Of a DNA stretch of 64,000 bases, positions 38,452-48,518 are shown piece after piece; positions within the stretch are counted from its first letter, which is position 1; the number at the start of each line of letters is the position of its first letter. The DNA is from Nemertoderma westbladi. Its lineage: Eukaryota > Xenacoelomorpha > Nemertodermatida > Nemertodermatidae. Location of the stretch: NCBI GenBank assembly GCA_032718475.1, contig JAUCBJ010009012.1, positions 1 through 64,000 of the forward strand, written 5' to 3'. The position numbers were made by a program, and so were the translations under genes. The notes under the pieces were generated by a model. That model did not search any database. It saw only the letters and a list, made by a program, of their open reading frames with translations, and was not told the DNA's origin.

Positions 38452-38482
38452 TCAGGGCACCAACAAACTTCTAGCTTTCTAG

Positions 38483-39305
38483 CCTTTCCTTCTTTTCCCT
38501 CTATTCAATTATAATTCTTATAAATAACAATGGCTTTGTTTATAATTGGAATATATTATTATGTATAGGGGCCTACTTTATTATTGTTATTTGTTTATTT
38601 AGTTTTAGAAAATATAATTTCAAGTTCATAGAAGTTTAGCTACATGACATAAGACATGCTACAGTATAAGACCAAGGCGTTATATCAGTCATCGGACATA
38701 TTTAAGCACTTTGGGATTATTCTGTTTGGGGGCCTCCAAAACCAGGCAGGTTAGTAAAGGAGCAGATTACAGTTTCGTGTTGAAGAACCAAAACAATAAA
38801 CGAGAGTTAGGAATATTGTAGAATAGAAAACCAAATTAAAAACAAAATTTAATTGAGAATCAACAGTCGGGTGTATAGGCCCCCAAACAAGATAGAGCCA
38901 GCTTTTTGCTTAATAACGGTATAGGATAACATTATAGATAGAGATAGACTGCAGTAGTCAACCTCATGTGGTGCCGCTGAAGTTGTTCTTATTTGGTAGA
39001 ATGGTCAGGTCAGTGTTTCTAAGATAATTTTTATTTTTCTGGGAAACTCACCCCAAGGCGCAATCAGCACTCAGGCGACGCTTACTCCCACCATTTCTAT
39101 ACTCCTACCTCTCCGGCGAGACTATTTTTTTTAGAAAACATTACGCCCCCACGTGGGGCACCTGGTGGAACCTTTACTTTGAACAATATAATTGTACTAA
39201 GTATTGATTACAGTAAAATCACAAAAACAGTAATATCACAAAGATATAAATATTGTTTTTTATTTAAAAGACATTTGATATGAGTATGAATAATAAACTA
39301 ATTCA
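38483..39305. other. Unassigned AT-rich sequence
   Basis: Apart from the dispersed repeat at 38741-38807, no gene, RNA or repeat is recognised here. Confidence 0.5.
38741..38807 (+). repeat. Dispersed repeat family, copy 4
   Basis: GCAGGTTAGTAAAGGAGCAG then, after a short spacer, AACCAAAACAATAAACGA. It shares a 20-nt block with the inverted copy at 3672-3732. No tRNA-like boxes are seen. Confidence 0.6.
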
Positions 39306-39309
39306 TTAA

Positions 39310-39384
39310 TAATTTTAGTCCAGTAGACGCTCAATAGAGCTCCAGGGAGGACCGTGAACTTGGGTCATCACGCAATTTTATTTT
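39310..39384 (+). repeat. Left terminal inverted repeat of candidate transposon
   Basis: Contains TAGTCCAGTAGAC and, at 39351-39374, a 24-base block repeated in inverse at 44164-44187 with two mismatches. An extra 10-12 bases sit between the two blocks compared with the right end. Confidence 0.65.
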
Positions 39385-39914
39385 CTCAATGTCTTCCCTG
39401 ATAATAATAATGTAAATATTCCAAGGTTGGGATACCTTGGGGAATTTTTTTTACAGCATAAAATACAAGTACAAATGTGACGGGATCAGTGGGATCCCGA
39501 CCGGGTTTGTGGACTACGCGTCACCGCTTAGTTGTGAAATAGAGTTTGTTGCTATCGTTGAATGACAGGGTATTGATAATATTGAATAAACGATAATAAT
39601 ATAATATAACAGCACAGTTGATAGAATTGATGGTATAATGTTGTACCGGTAATAGGATAATATATGTGATGTGTGGTGATGGTAACGGTGACGGTGAAAA
39701 ACATCACCGGTCTGCCCTGAACTGAATGACTGAATAACTAAACTGACCGGTACGGTATGCAATATAATATATGTGATTGTCACTCCTACATTACTTTGGC
39801 CTCTCAATCTAGCGGATGCTTCCCTCGCCCTTATTGGCTAATAGTCTAATTCTCGCCTCTCACCTCTGTGGGAGTGCTTCCCCCCCCCCCCCCGCTGCTG
39901 TTACTTTCCCTCTC

Positions 39915-40302
39915 GAGGTGGTTTGACCTCTAACCTCCCTTTGTGTGGCCTTCGGGGCTGTGCGTTGTCCCCGTTATTGGGTGTCATACGAGATTAGTTG
40001 TGATTAATCTCGTATCTCTAATATTGCTGAAAAGGCGCCACTTCCCAACTTTATGGGGATAGTGAGGCGGAATTGAATCCGCTCACACTCCCCCCATGCT
40101 ATCTTCCCGGTGAGAAGATAGCATCACCTTTGAGTGCGCTTTAATTCCGCTGGAACCCGATCTACTATCGGGTGTGGGGTGGAGTTCTTTTACTTTGAGT
40201 CGGCTTTCCAGGCCGCTCCCTCTGGGTATGATATTACTACCCCCTCTTGGTGCAACTCCAACCTATGTTGCACCAAGACATCTGGCGTCTCGGTTCGAGA
40301 CA
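39915..40302 (+). other. Cluster of short perfect hairpins
   Basis: Successive inverted repeats: 39986-40015 (11-bp stem, ATACGAGATTA), 40062-40086 (9 bp with one bulged G), 40096-40124 (11 bp, ATGCTATCTTC), 40155-40173 (7 bp, ACCCGAT), 40246-40277 (11 bp, CTTGGTGCAAC) and 40287-40301 (6 bp, GTCTCG, 3-nt loop). Weaker 5-bp stems lie at 39915-39930 and 40224-40242. Loops are 3-10 nt. Either a structured RNA leader or a set of protein-binding palindromes. Confidence 0.65.
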
Positions 40303-40966
40303 ATTGTGGATTTCTCTCACACAATTTTTAAGTCTCCTCTCCACTCTAACTGGCTATAACTCCTCGCTACTTCCACTCTAACTTTCGGGCCTCCTTGTCC
40401 CTCACTCTGCCTCTTACTCCTCCCCCCCACATCGAATTGCACCCGTATTCTCTTCACACGCATCAACACCACCTCTCACTAACTCCCCTGCGTTCTATAC
40501 TCCACCCTTATTCGTTCCGCTCCACTCGCTCCTGACGAACCCCACCCTCCCCTTTCGAGTCGTCTAGTGTCTCGTCCTGTCATAGTCAATTGGTCCCCAG
40601 TCCCAGTAGCTAGTTGGAAAAGGTTACATGACTATAGTACTTACTTTGATTATATTGGTTATATGACTATATTCTAATGATTACTACATACGTACATACT
40701 AATTGCACTTTTAATTAAATTTGCACTTAGGAGTTCGTATTACTTCGCATGTGGTGCCTTCCAGGCATCCCCACATCTGCCCCTCCAAGTTCTAGTTCGC
40801 TCCTCCTGTCTTTGGGAACCATCTCAGTTCCTTCCCTCTGTCGTCGTCCTGTCTCGGTCGCTTCCTGGTTGTCGCCGCTCCCTTGTTCTTGTCCTCCTTA
40901 AGGTTCCTCATCCTTGCCCTTATTTCCCTACTGATTCATGTACTGTTATTTAATCGGCGCTAAATT

Positions 40967-43561
40967 ATGGATGATTCGTGTCTGTTTTGCCGAAAAACAT
41001 CTGGAACACTAATCACTGGAGGACCTATTCGCATAATGAACATCATAGCTTGTAGTGCAGCCCGTGAAAGTGATAACCTCAATGAGATTCTTCAGCGAAA
41101 ACTTAATAACGATTCGGAACTGAATGTTATTTTTCACAAACAGTGCATTTCTACATATACTTCGAAACAACATATAGAGCGTGAGTTAAAACGACGACAC
41201 ATTTCCAACTCACAGAAATTACCAGAACCACATGTGAAAAAATTGGAGGAAATACTAGGTATGTCAAATTTCAAGGGTGTCAATAGCATGTTGAATGGCA
41301 AAGCTTGGCCTAAAGCAGTACGAGGTTTGCGAATGGTTGTGAGTGGTCTACTTAAAGATATAATTAACCCATGTAGTTCACTGGTAACTGTTAGAAAATC
41401 AATAGATAACATGCGATTGTCTCGAACTGGAAAACTGTGGGTTGATTGCCTAATTATTCCAGTTTCAATCATTCATGTTTACATCAGAGCTAAGAACACG
41501 GCGAATTGGAATCTACATATGTGTGCACTTAAGATGATGTTACCATATTTCTTTTCTTCTGGTCACTGGAATTATGCAAGGTACATTACTTGGCATATTG
41601 AAGAAATAGAACGAGGTCTACCAAGTGATGCTCTCAATGCGTTTATAGAAGGAGATTTTGTTTGCAGACATCAGGAAGGAATGTGCAACTCTGTTTGGAA
41701 GGACCAGTTTGGGGAGCAGACCTACATAAGAAAGGGGAAGTCACTTGGTGGATTGAAGGGGAAAACTCTGTCCCAAGAACAGTCGACCATTTGGGTGTTA
41801 TCCCACCACATATGCAATATGTTTGCCTTGGGTGTGGATAACATGTTTGATTCTGGGTTAGTGGAGGATGATGAAGATCGTGAAGGTGATTTAAGACGAC
41901 ATAAAAAGGAAGGCACTAAGCGGCGGCATCTTGATGCCGGTGATAGAATCAGTATACTTCGAACATTAAAAAAGTGCAGGGATCCATTTGGCTTTAATGA
42001 TACTAATGTGTTGATCAATATTTTGAATGGTCGTATAGCTCCACCAGAAGTCAATGTCGATAATGCTGTAAAGTTGGGGTTGGAGTCGGCAAGGGCATTC
42101 AAATCAACTCTCCCAAATGGTTTCTACCAGAGAATAACACGCTCAGTTTTAACTATGGATTTGAAACCCACACGTGGCAAACATGGTTGCAAGACCTATG
42201 ATATGGAGAGATTATACGCAAGACTTCTGATTGTCTCACAGAAACGCAATATTGATTTGTTAGAATTATTTAGCTATGAACTATTCCCATCACCTCCATC
42301 ACTATTCAATGAGTATGGTGAATTACGTTCTGGAAAGAAAACTGATTTGGTTCCTCTGGCAGTAAATGGGGCCAACCCACTCCCTCCTGTTGATTTGGAA
42401 CTAGTTGATGGAAATGCTTCGCTATACCATATTTATTGGACCAACAAGTTATCTGTAGCCGCTTTTTGTGATGCCTACTGCAGCAACTATACAGATACAG
42501 TAGCTGAACACCATCATGAAACGTATATAATATTTGATCGTTACTTTCCAAGTAGCATTAAATCTTTAGAAAGGGAAAAGCGTAATAAATCCAACAGTTA
42601 TCAACAATATGAACTATCACTAGAAACAATTCTACCTTCCAGAGACACTATTATGAAGTCTGTGAACAATAAACAAAATCTTATTCAATTGATGTGTAAT
42701 TATACAACACATAAATCATTACACCTTGTTGGGGACTCTAATAATATATTCGAACATGAAGAAGCTGATGTTACTATTATTAGTTACATGTTAAAGTTAT
42801 CTGATAATGACAACATCAGACATATACAAATAACAACAGATGATACAGACATTTTCGTACTAGCAGTATTCTTCTTCTGGCTATATCAACCAACTGTTCA
42901 ACTCTCCATACGTAGATTTAATGGGAAAATCATAAATATCAACACAACTGCTATCCAACTCGGAAATCAGTGTGCTGGTCTCCTTTCTTTACACGCTTTA
43001 TCTGGTTGTGATACAGTATCATATCCATATGGGAAGGGAAAAAAGAACGCAATGAAATTGCTGTGTAGGTTGCACGAATCTCTGGAGATTTTCTGTGATC
43101 CAAATGTTACAGAAGAAGAATGGCTACAAATAGGCCTCTCGTTCATTATACGCCTCTATGGTGGTGGCATATCGGATACTCTGAATGAACTTCGACATAG
43201 GCTATTCACTACAAAGAAGCAACACCCTAAAGTATTCAACCTTCCCCCCACACAGAGTGCTGCTGTACAACATGTAAAACGGGCTCGTTTGCAAGTTTTT
43301 TTGTGGAGAGCTGCTGATGATACTGCACTTCCACTGTTGGCTGTTAACAAGTTTGGTTGGATGGCGATCAATGGCAAACTGATAGCGGACCCTCGCGTCT
43401 CATCCATTGCCCCAATTTCGATCCTTAAAACTATATGTTGTAATTGCAAGTCCGAAAGCGCCCGTTCTTCCAATCGATGCGGATGTTCTATAGCCGCTCT
43501 ACCATGTACTACAATATGCACCTGCACCACTTCAAAGTGTAAAAATAAATACAATGTTTAA
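40967..43561 (+). CDS. XPG/FEN1-like nuclease with CXC zinc domain, transposon-encoded
   Basis: 864 codons, intronless. The N-terminus has CLFC (residues 5-8) and HKQC (about 56-59), a likely C2HC zinc finger. Residues about 590-700 carry, in the order found in XPG-I/FEN1 nucleases, EEADVTIISYML, then TTDDTDIFVLAV, then HALSGCD followed by YGKGKKNAMKLL. This parallels the acidic metal-binding residues and helix-hairpin region of that fold. The C-terminal 40 residues are cysteine-rich (CCNCKSE, CGCSIAALPC, CTCTTSKC), like a tesmin/TSO1 CXC DNA-binding domain. I infer a DNA-cutting protein of a mobile element, not a housekeeping FEN1, because the N-terminal half (residues 80-580) matches nothing I recognise. 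Similar large intronless proteins are common in invertebrate genomes. The frame is intact, so the copy may be recent. Confidence 0.75.
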   Translation: MDDSCLFCRKTSGTLITGGPIRIMNIIACSAARESDNLNEILQRKLNNDSELNVIFHKQCISTYTSKQHIERELKRRHISNSQKLPEPHVKKLEEILGMSNFKGVNSMLNGKAWPKAVRGLRMVVSGLLKDIINPCSSLVTVRKSIDNMRLSRTGKLWVDCLIIPVSIIHVYIRAKNTANWNLHMCALKMMLPYFFSSGHWNYARYITWHIEEIERGLPSDALNAFIEGDFVCRHQEGMCNSVWKDQFGEQTYIRKGKSLGGLKGKTLSQEQSTIWVLSHHICNMFALGVDNMFDSGLVEDDEDREGDLRRHKKEGTKRRHLDAGDRISILRTLKKCRDPFGFNDTNVLINILNGRIAPPEVNVDNAVKLGLESARAFKSTLPNGFYQRITRSVLTMDLKPTRGKHGCKTYDMERLYARLLIVSQKRNIDLLELFSYELFPSPPSLFNEYGELRSGKKTDLVPLAVNGANPLPPVDLELVDGNASLYHIYWTNKLSVAAFCDAYCSNYTDTVAEHHHETYIIFDRYFPSSIKSLEREKRNKSNSYQQYELSLETILPSRDTIMKSVNNKQNLIQLMCNYTTHKSLHLVGDSNNIFEHEEADVTIISYMLKLSDNDNIRHIQITTDDTDIFVLAVFFFWLYQPTVQLSIRRFNGKIININTTAIQLGNQCAGLLSLHALSGCDTVSYPYGKGKKNAMKLLCRLHESLEIFCDPNVTEEEWLQIGLSFIIRLYGGGISDTLNELRHRLFTTKKQHPKVFNLPPTQSAAVQHVKRARLQVFLWRAADDTALPLLAVNKFGWMAINGKLIADPRVSSIAPISILKTICCNCKSESARSSNRCGCSIAALPCTTICTCTTSKCKNKYNV

Positions 43562-43589
43562 AGCAATGTTCCGTTTAAATAATTAATTT

Positions 43590-43595
43590 AATAAA
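43590..43595 (+). terminator. Polyadenylation signal AATAAA
   Basis: AATAAA 29 bp after the stop codon of the nuclease-like gene, plausible as its 3' end signal. Another AATAAA at 43545 overlaps the last codons. Confidence 0.5.
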
Positions 43596-44154
43596 CATAC
43601 AACTCTTCTAGCTGATTGATTAACTTTCGTAATACCAGTAATGGAGAATATTTGGGATAGATACCCAGATAGGTAGGCCTACGCAGTAAAGAATGATGGC
43701 ACATTGAATCTACTGTACCTATTTTCTGCAATCATTGGATAGATAAACGTAAAAATTTGCATTTGAAAGGAAAAAACTAACTCATCTAATTAAATGAAAA
43801 CGAAATGTGATTAATAACCCCCCCCCTCCCCCCAGTGATGATAATTGTTTGCTTTTATAAATAGTTACATAAATAATCTAAAGTTTAATAGTTGGCATAT
43901 CTTAATTAACATCCCAAAGGCCAAAATTTCTGATTAATATTGTTGCTATGGGAACTAATCTTCTAGAAATCTTATTCAGAATAATTAACAAGAGCTGTGG
44001 CAATAGGTGCAAGGTCGCAGATATCTCAAAATAAAACCTTGTATGGCGGTTGCTATGGAAACTTAGGTTAAGTGCTTTATAAAAAGTTCCCCAAAGGTGC
44101 CGAAGTGGCACCCGACGGATTTTGATTGCTCTAAGGTCCAACTAAAGTTTAAGC
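43596..44154. other. 3' non-coding part of the candidate transposon
   Basis: AT-rich, with a short C run near 43818. No gene seen. Confidence 0.5.
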
Positions 44155-44211
44155 AAATAAAAATGCGTGATGACCCAAAGTCACGGTGGACCCCTCTGTC
44201 TACCTGACTAA
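44155..44211 (-). repeat. Right terminal inverted repeat of candidate transposon
   Basis: Inverse reads TTAGTCAGGTAGACAG then GGTCCACCGTGACTTTGGGT and ATCACGCA. Pairs with 39310-39384. Confidence 0.65.
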
Positions 44212-44463
44212 TTAAAAATGTTAGAATGTATTATTGTCTGGCGAGTTACGAAGCAGGACCTTATCGCCCCTATAAATTGCATTTTTGTTGGGAACTCATC
44301 GTCCCTGGTCCTTTATCGCCCCTGTCATTATTCAGGCTACATTCCCTCAAATTCCCTCTAAGTCAAACTTTAGTTATTTGTCTACAGTTATATTTATACT
44401 CAAATAGTTTCACTTAGAGGAGGCCTACAATTATAAATATTCATTATCAATTCATAGACAAAG

Positions 44464-44640
44464 CAGCCGCTTGGTCTATTGGTAACAATCTGGACTTTCA
44501 TTGAGGAGGCCCAAGGTTCGATCCCTGGACGACCCTCACGGGACTTTAATTGCTGCAGACTAGCTCTATCCAGGCTTTCATCTTTCACTGGTCGATAAAT
44601 TGGAACCATGGAAACTTGGAAAACGGAAGAGTTAACTGTG
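44464..44640 (+). mobile_element. tRNA-derived SINE
   Basis: TTGGTCTATTGG (44471-44482) matches the Pol III A box and GGTTCGATCCC (44515-44525) the B box, at tRNA-like spacing. Acceptor-stem pairing is poor and there is no CCA-ready tRNA 3' end, so it is a SINE head rather than a tRNA gene. The tail, up to the start of the minisatellite, is unassigned. Confidence 0.65.
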
Positions 44641-44644
44641 TGAG

Positions 44645-45866
44645 ATCACCCATGGTGGTGAACAGGCATTCCATTGAGAAACAGAATGGAAGGGTTTACT
44701 GTGGAAGATCACATCACCCATGGTGGTGAACAGGCATTCCTTTAGGATACAGAGTGGAAGGGTTTACTGTGGAAGATCACCCATGGTGGTGAACAGGCAT
44801 TCCATTGAGAAACAGAGTGGAAGGGTTTACTGTGGAAGATCACATCACCCATGGTGGTGAACAGGCATTCCTTTAGGATACAGAGTGAAAGGGTTTACCT
44901 TGGAAGATCACCCATGGTGGTGAACAGGCATTCCATTGAGAAACAGAGTGGAAGGGTTTACTGTGGAAGATCACATCACCCATGGTGGTGAACAGGCATT
45001 CCTTTAGGAAACAGAGTGAAAGGGTTTACCTTGGAAGATCACCCATGGTGGTGAACAGGCATTCCATTGAGAAACAGAGTGGAAGGGTTTACTGTGGAAG
45101 ATCACATCACCCATGGTGGTGAACAGGCATTCCTTTAGGATACAGAGTGAAAGGGTTTACCTTGGAAGATCACCCATGGTGGTGAACAGGCATTCCTTTA
45201 GGATACAGAGTGAAAGGGTTTACCTTGGAAGATCACCCATGGTGGTGAACAGGCATTCCATTGAGAAACAGAGTGGAAGGGTTTACTGTGGAAGATCACA
45301 TCACCCATGGTGGTGAACAGGCATTCCTTTAGGATACAGAGTGAAAGGGTTTACCTTGGAAGATCACCCATGGTGGTGAACAGGCATTCCTTTAGGATAC
45401 AGAGTGAAAGGGTTTACCTTGGAAGATCACCCATGGTGGTGAACAGGCATTCCATTGAGAAACAGAGTGGAAGGGTTTACTGTGGAAGATCACATCACCC
45501 ATGGTGGTGAACAGGCATTCCTTTAGGATACAGAGTGAAAGGGTTTACCTTGGAAGATCACCCATGGTGGTGAACAGGCATTCCTTTAGGAAACAGAGTG
45601 AAAGGGTTTACTGTGGAAGAACACCCATGGTGGTGAACAGGCATTCCTTTAGGATACAGAGTGGAAGGGTTTACCTTGGAAGATCACCCATGGTGGTGAA
45701 CAGGCATTCCTTTAGGAAACAGAGTGGAAGGGTTTACTGTGGCAGATCACCCATGGTGGTGAACAGGCATTCCTTTAGGAAACAGAGAGGAAGGGTTTAC
45801 TGTGGAAGATCACCCATGGTGGTGAACCGGCATTCCTTTTGGAAAGAGTGGAAGGGTTTTCACTGG
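44645..45866 (+). repeat. 63/68-bp minisatellite (19 units)
   Basis: Nineteen units, each starting near CATGGTGGTGAACAGGCATT, at 44651 through 45814. Unit length alternates between 63 and 68 bp; the longer form has an extra ACATC before CCCATGG. The left part has a 131-bp (63+68) higher-order period, the middle a 194-bp one (63+63+68), and the right end only 63-bp units. Since 63 is a multiple of 3, open frames such as 45501-45887 repeat MVVNRHSF every 21 residues; no sign of real coding. Confidence 0.93.
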
Positions 45867-46429
45867 CGGGGAACACTGGCTTACTAATACCTAAACGTTT
45901 CTCCCATTTAAAATTAATATTTGTCACGGTGACAACAAGTTCCCAGGGGCGATACGGCCCTACAATCTTGTGGAAGGGATGAGGGTTTGAGCACATCTTA
46001 TGATGGAATCCATGACAGGTGGCTCTAGTAATAATTTGTCTATGTTTCTGTCCAGGTCCTCTCCAAATGGAATTAGAGATTGCGAGGCCTCTAAGTATCC
46101 ATCAGAAATCTGTCATTTGTTTCTGAAGGCTTTGTACTTGACGATAACATCGTGGTCAAAGGAGTTTTGGCATTTTTGGACTGGTTCCTTAGTAGAGTTA
46201 ACAGCTTTATGTAAACTGAACTGCTATTAATGGTGACGAAGATCGTCGCTTAACCTGCAGGAACTGTTAATGAGTCATGAAATTTGAATGTAACAATGAC
46301 AACTAGAACCGTTCCTATAATAAATTAAATTTGAAAACAGAAATTGTTTCGTACCATTACTGAACTGGGAGGTTCAACCACTATATTGTTTGATGGAGTC
46401 CAATTCGGAGGCAATATTTTCGGCGACAT
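45867..46429. other. Unassigned sequence before the retrotransposon
   Basis: No gene or known repeat recognised. The inverse of 45935-45965 (GGGCCGTATCGCCCCTGGGA) weakly resembles 44254-44290, left of the minisatellite. Confidence 0.4.
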
Positions 46430-46721
46430 TGTAAAAGCTTTTGCGGATATAATCAGTCCCCCTGCCCGCAAAGTACCGTTGTAGGTGTTTTAACGGACAT
46501 AAAAGTCATTCTTCTATATGTGTGCTTTGGCGGACATGGCAAGGCACAAAACCCGCAATGCGTCAAATACTCTAGCACAGTGTAGCCTTGATGATTCAGA
46601 TTACGACATCTAACAGCTGGTTGCTGGCATGGAAACGGCCATTGGACACATGGTTCTTTGTTTAGCTTAACAGCCAATCAGGGCGATTTTTACTGTCGAT
46701 GTGGAGATATTCTACAGATCG
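46430..46721 (+). repeat. 5' LTR, portion confirmed by the 3' copy
   Basis: Starts TG and is identical to 63709-64000. The LTR probably continues to the right of 46721 but its end cannot be fixed because the partner copy is truncated. The open frame on the minus strand here (46453-46677) occurs in both LTRs and is not thought to be a gene. Confidence 0.92.
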
Positions 46722-47935
46722 TGCTAGGAGTGTTCAGTCTTACTGTTTTCTTGTTACAGTTGTGTTGTTGCTTCTAGGCCAAGAACATCGGCTCTGGAGT
46801 CAATTTGTTTCAGACTTTAGAAGAAACATTAGTAGGCTTAGATTATAGAACGTATAACTGTTATCGGCACAGTCCGGCAGATCGTATCATTGTTACATTA
46901 TCGGTACATTGTCATATCATATCTTAACCTACCGTCTTAATGGTTTTACTGTTGTTTGGTTGAATATTATTACTTGGAGAACATCGATAAATAACCCAAA
47001 TTTCTCAATTTTCTTGATACACTACAGGTTACATATAGCGATTGCGACTTATATTATCGTGGTTTGTAGTGAGTTTAATGCTATTTGATAGGCTCTACAT
47101 GAGTCAATTGCTGTTCTCTTTATATATGATAAAATTCATTGACGGTCGGCAGATTAGTGTGCAGTATCGTGCGTTACCGGTAGTGTGCATGATTGTGGCT
47201 GATAACTAAGCATTTCCTAAAGAATGCGCCTCATACGTGAATCATAAGCCTTACAGTCTTACAGTTGTGTTTAGTATAAGTCATATCTCTGTTTACCTAG
47301 ATAGAGCGCCACGTCCTAAAGGAACTGTTAATATTTCCCGAAAGTGAATAATACTCGTCAGAAATTATTTATTAACGATCAATCGAATAATACAGTAAGC
47401 TTACACTGCAATAATAAAATCTAAGCCCCATCCGAATCCAGTCTCCCGGGTATATCCAGCGGGTGAATGGACGCGCACTAGGCTGGCTTCGGCTAATGTT
47501 GTGTTTATTGGTATTAAATACTTGTCATTTACTAAAGTCTATTTATAAACCAAAAGACATATAAATTTTGGCAGGTTAAACTGCCAAAGGTCTTCAAAAG
47601 CGCGTACAATAACAGTTATTTTCTTTATTGCAGTAAGCAATAAAGTTGAAAGTACCGGTCGACCGGTAAACCTGAACCGGTACTGCTGTAGGTCCGTAGG
47701 CCCAACTGCCAGAATCGGTACTGCTGTAGGTCTGTAGGCCCAACTGTCCTAACCGGTACTTCCAGTATAAGTACATTAGTATTATTCGATTTTGATTATT
47801 GTATACCGGTAGGTCTCGATATTAAATCGGGGACGCCTGGTTTTTATTGGGATTTTACTTAGGTCTATTTCTGTCAGTTTTATTTCCTAGTAAGTTAATA
47901 TTGAGCTGAAGACGTGTAAGTCTGCTCAGATTGTT

Positions 47936-48518
47936 CAGATAATTGTAGGCCGGACTGTTGTCGGACTGTTGTTGGGTCTGGAGAGATTGCGGCGTGTGTA
48001 GAGTCTGTCCGATAAAGTGCCAGTTAGTAAGTTGGGGCATCTTGAGTTGTAAGGTCAATCCCCTCTTAAAGAATAAGTCGTACTACCGTGTTAGAACGCA
48101 TACTAACTAACCATTTTGGAATCTGCATATACTGTAGTTTATTTAGGCTTGATAGTAGTCTGCCAGCGTTTTAGCCTGTGTTTGTTTGTGTGGTCTGTTC
48201 AGGTACCGTAATAGTTATTACTCAGATATTTTGTAGGCTGGATTGTTGTCTAGCTGTTATTAGGTCTGAAGAGATTGCTGCGTGTGTAGAGTTTGTCTGA
48301 TAAAGTGCCAGTTAGTAGTAAGTTGGGGCAGCCAGAGCTGTAAGGTCAATCCCCTCCTAAAGAATAAGTCGTACTACCGTGTTAGAACGCATACTAACTA
48401 ACCATTTTGGAATCTGCACATACTGTAGTTTATTTAGGCTTGGTGGTAGTTTGCCAGCGTTTGGTTTGTATTTTGTTTGAGTATTCTGTACGGGTAGCGT
48501 AATATTTATTATTCAGAG
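47936..48518 (+). repeat. Tandem duplication of about 290 bp in the leader
   Basis: Copy one starts near 47936, copy two near 48223. Both contain TAAAGTGCCAGTTAGTA, AAGGTCAATCCCCTC and a nearly identical block with GTCGTACTACCGTGTTAGAA. They differ by scattered substitutions and small indels. Confidence 0.85.

Larger units (their letters stand above)
37469..38482 (+). pseudogene. Degraded non-LTR retrotransposon (LINE) reverse transcriptase
   Basis: Fragments of a LINE RT appear in order but in shifting frames. 37555-37680 gives QIGFRTKRTTSHALISRLEF and AVYIDLSKA (RT motifs 1-2). 37719-37795 gives GVRGIPLQLFTSFLSSRHQF. 38130-38195 gives VGVLSPTLFLLYINDLPE, matching the usual GVPQGSxLGPLLFxLYINDL block. 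38255-38315 gives NALSLHLSKTEATFF, like the region after the YADD box. The YADD catalytic motif itself is not visible. A 42-nt poly-G and a 28-nt poly-C interrupt it. It resembles the Jockey/CR1 type of invertebrate LINE and is non-functional. Confidence 0.8.
39310..40966 (+). other. Leader of the candidate transposon gene
   Basis: 1.6 kb without a convincing coding frame. It holds a C run (39880-39893), the hairpin cluster at 39915-40302, then a pyrimidine-rich stretch (40340-40920). Short open frames at 40134-40359 overlap the hairpins and are not supported. Confidence 0.6.
39310..44211 (+). mobile_element. Candidate DNA transposon with XPG/FEN1-like protein
   Basis: Inverted ends bracket a single long gene. 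The left end reads TTAGTCCAGTAGAC then, at 39351-39374, ACCGTGAACTTGGGTCATCA and CGCA. The right end, inverted, reads TTAGTCAGGTAGAC then 44187-44164 with 22 of 24 matching bases. TTAA lies just outside both ends (39306-39309 and 44212-44215), a possible target duplication, though the exact outer edges are offset by a few bases. Superfamilies with XPG-like nuclease genes and 3-4 bp target duplications include Academ, which is the best guess. No separate DDE transposase is recognised. Confidence 0.6.

Noticed and set aside
44464-44536. Functional tRNA gene
   Set aside because: Good Pol III boxes, but the acceptor stem does not close and the anticodon arm is irregular.
45113-45887. Repeated MVVNRHSF open frames
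   Set aside because: Arise because the 63-bp unit is a multiple of three; broken by each 68-bp unit.
46453-46677. 74-residue minus-strand frame in the LTR, also at 63732-63956
   Set aside because: Present in both LTRs only because the LTRs are identical; no recognisable domain and an unlikely location for a gene.
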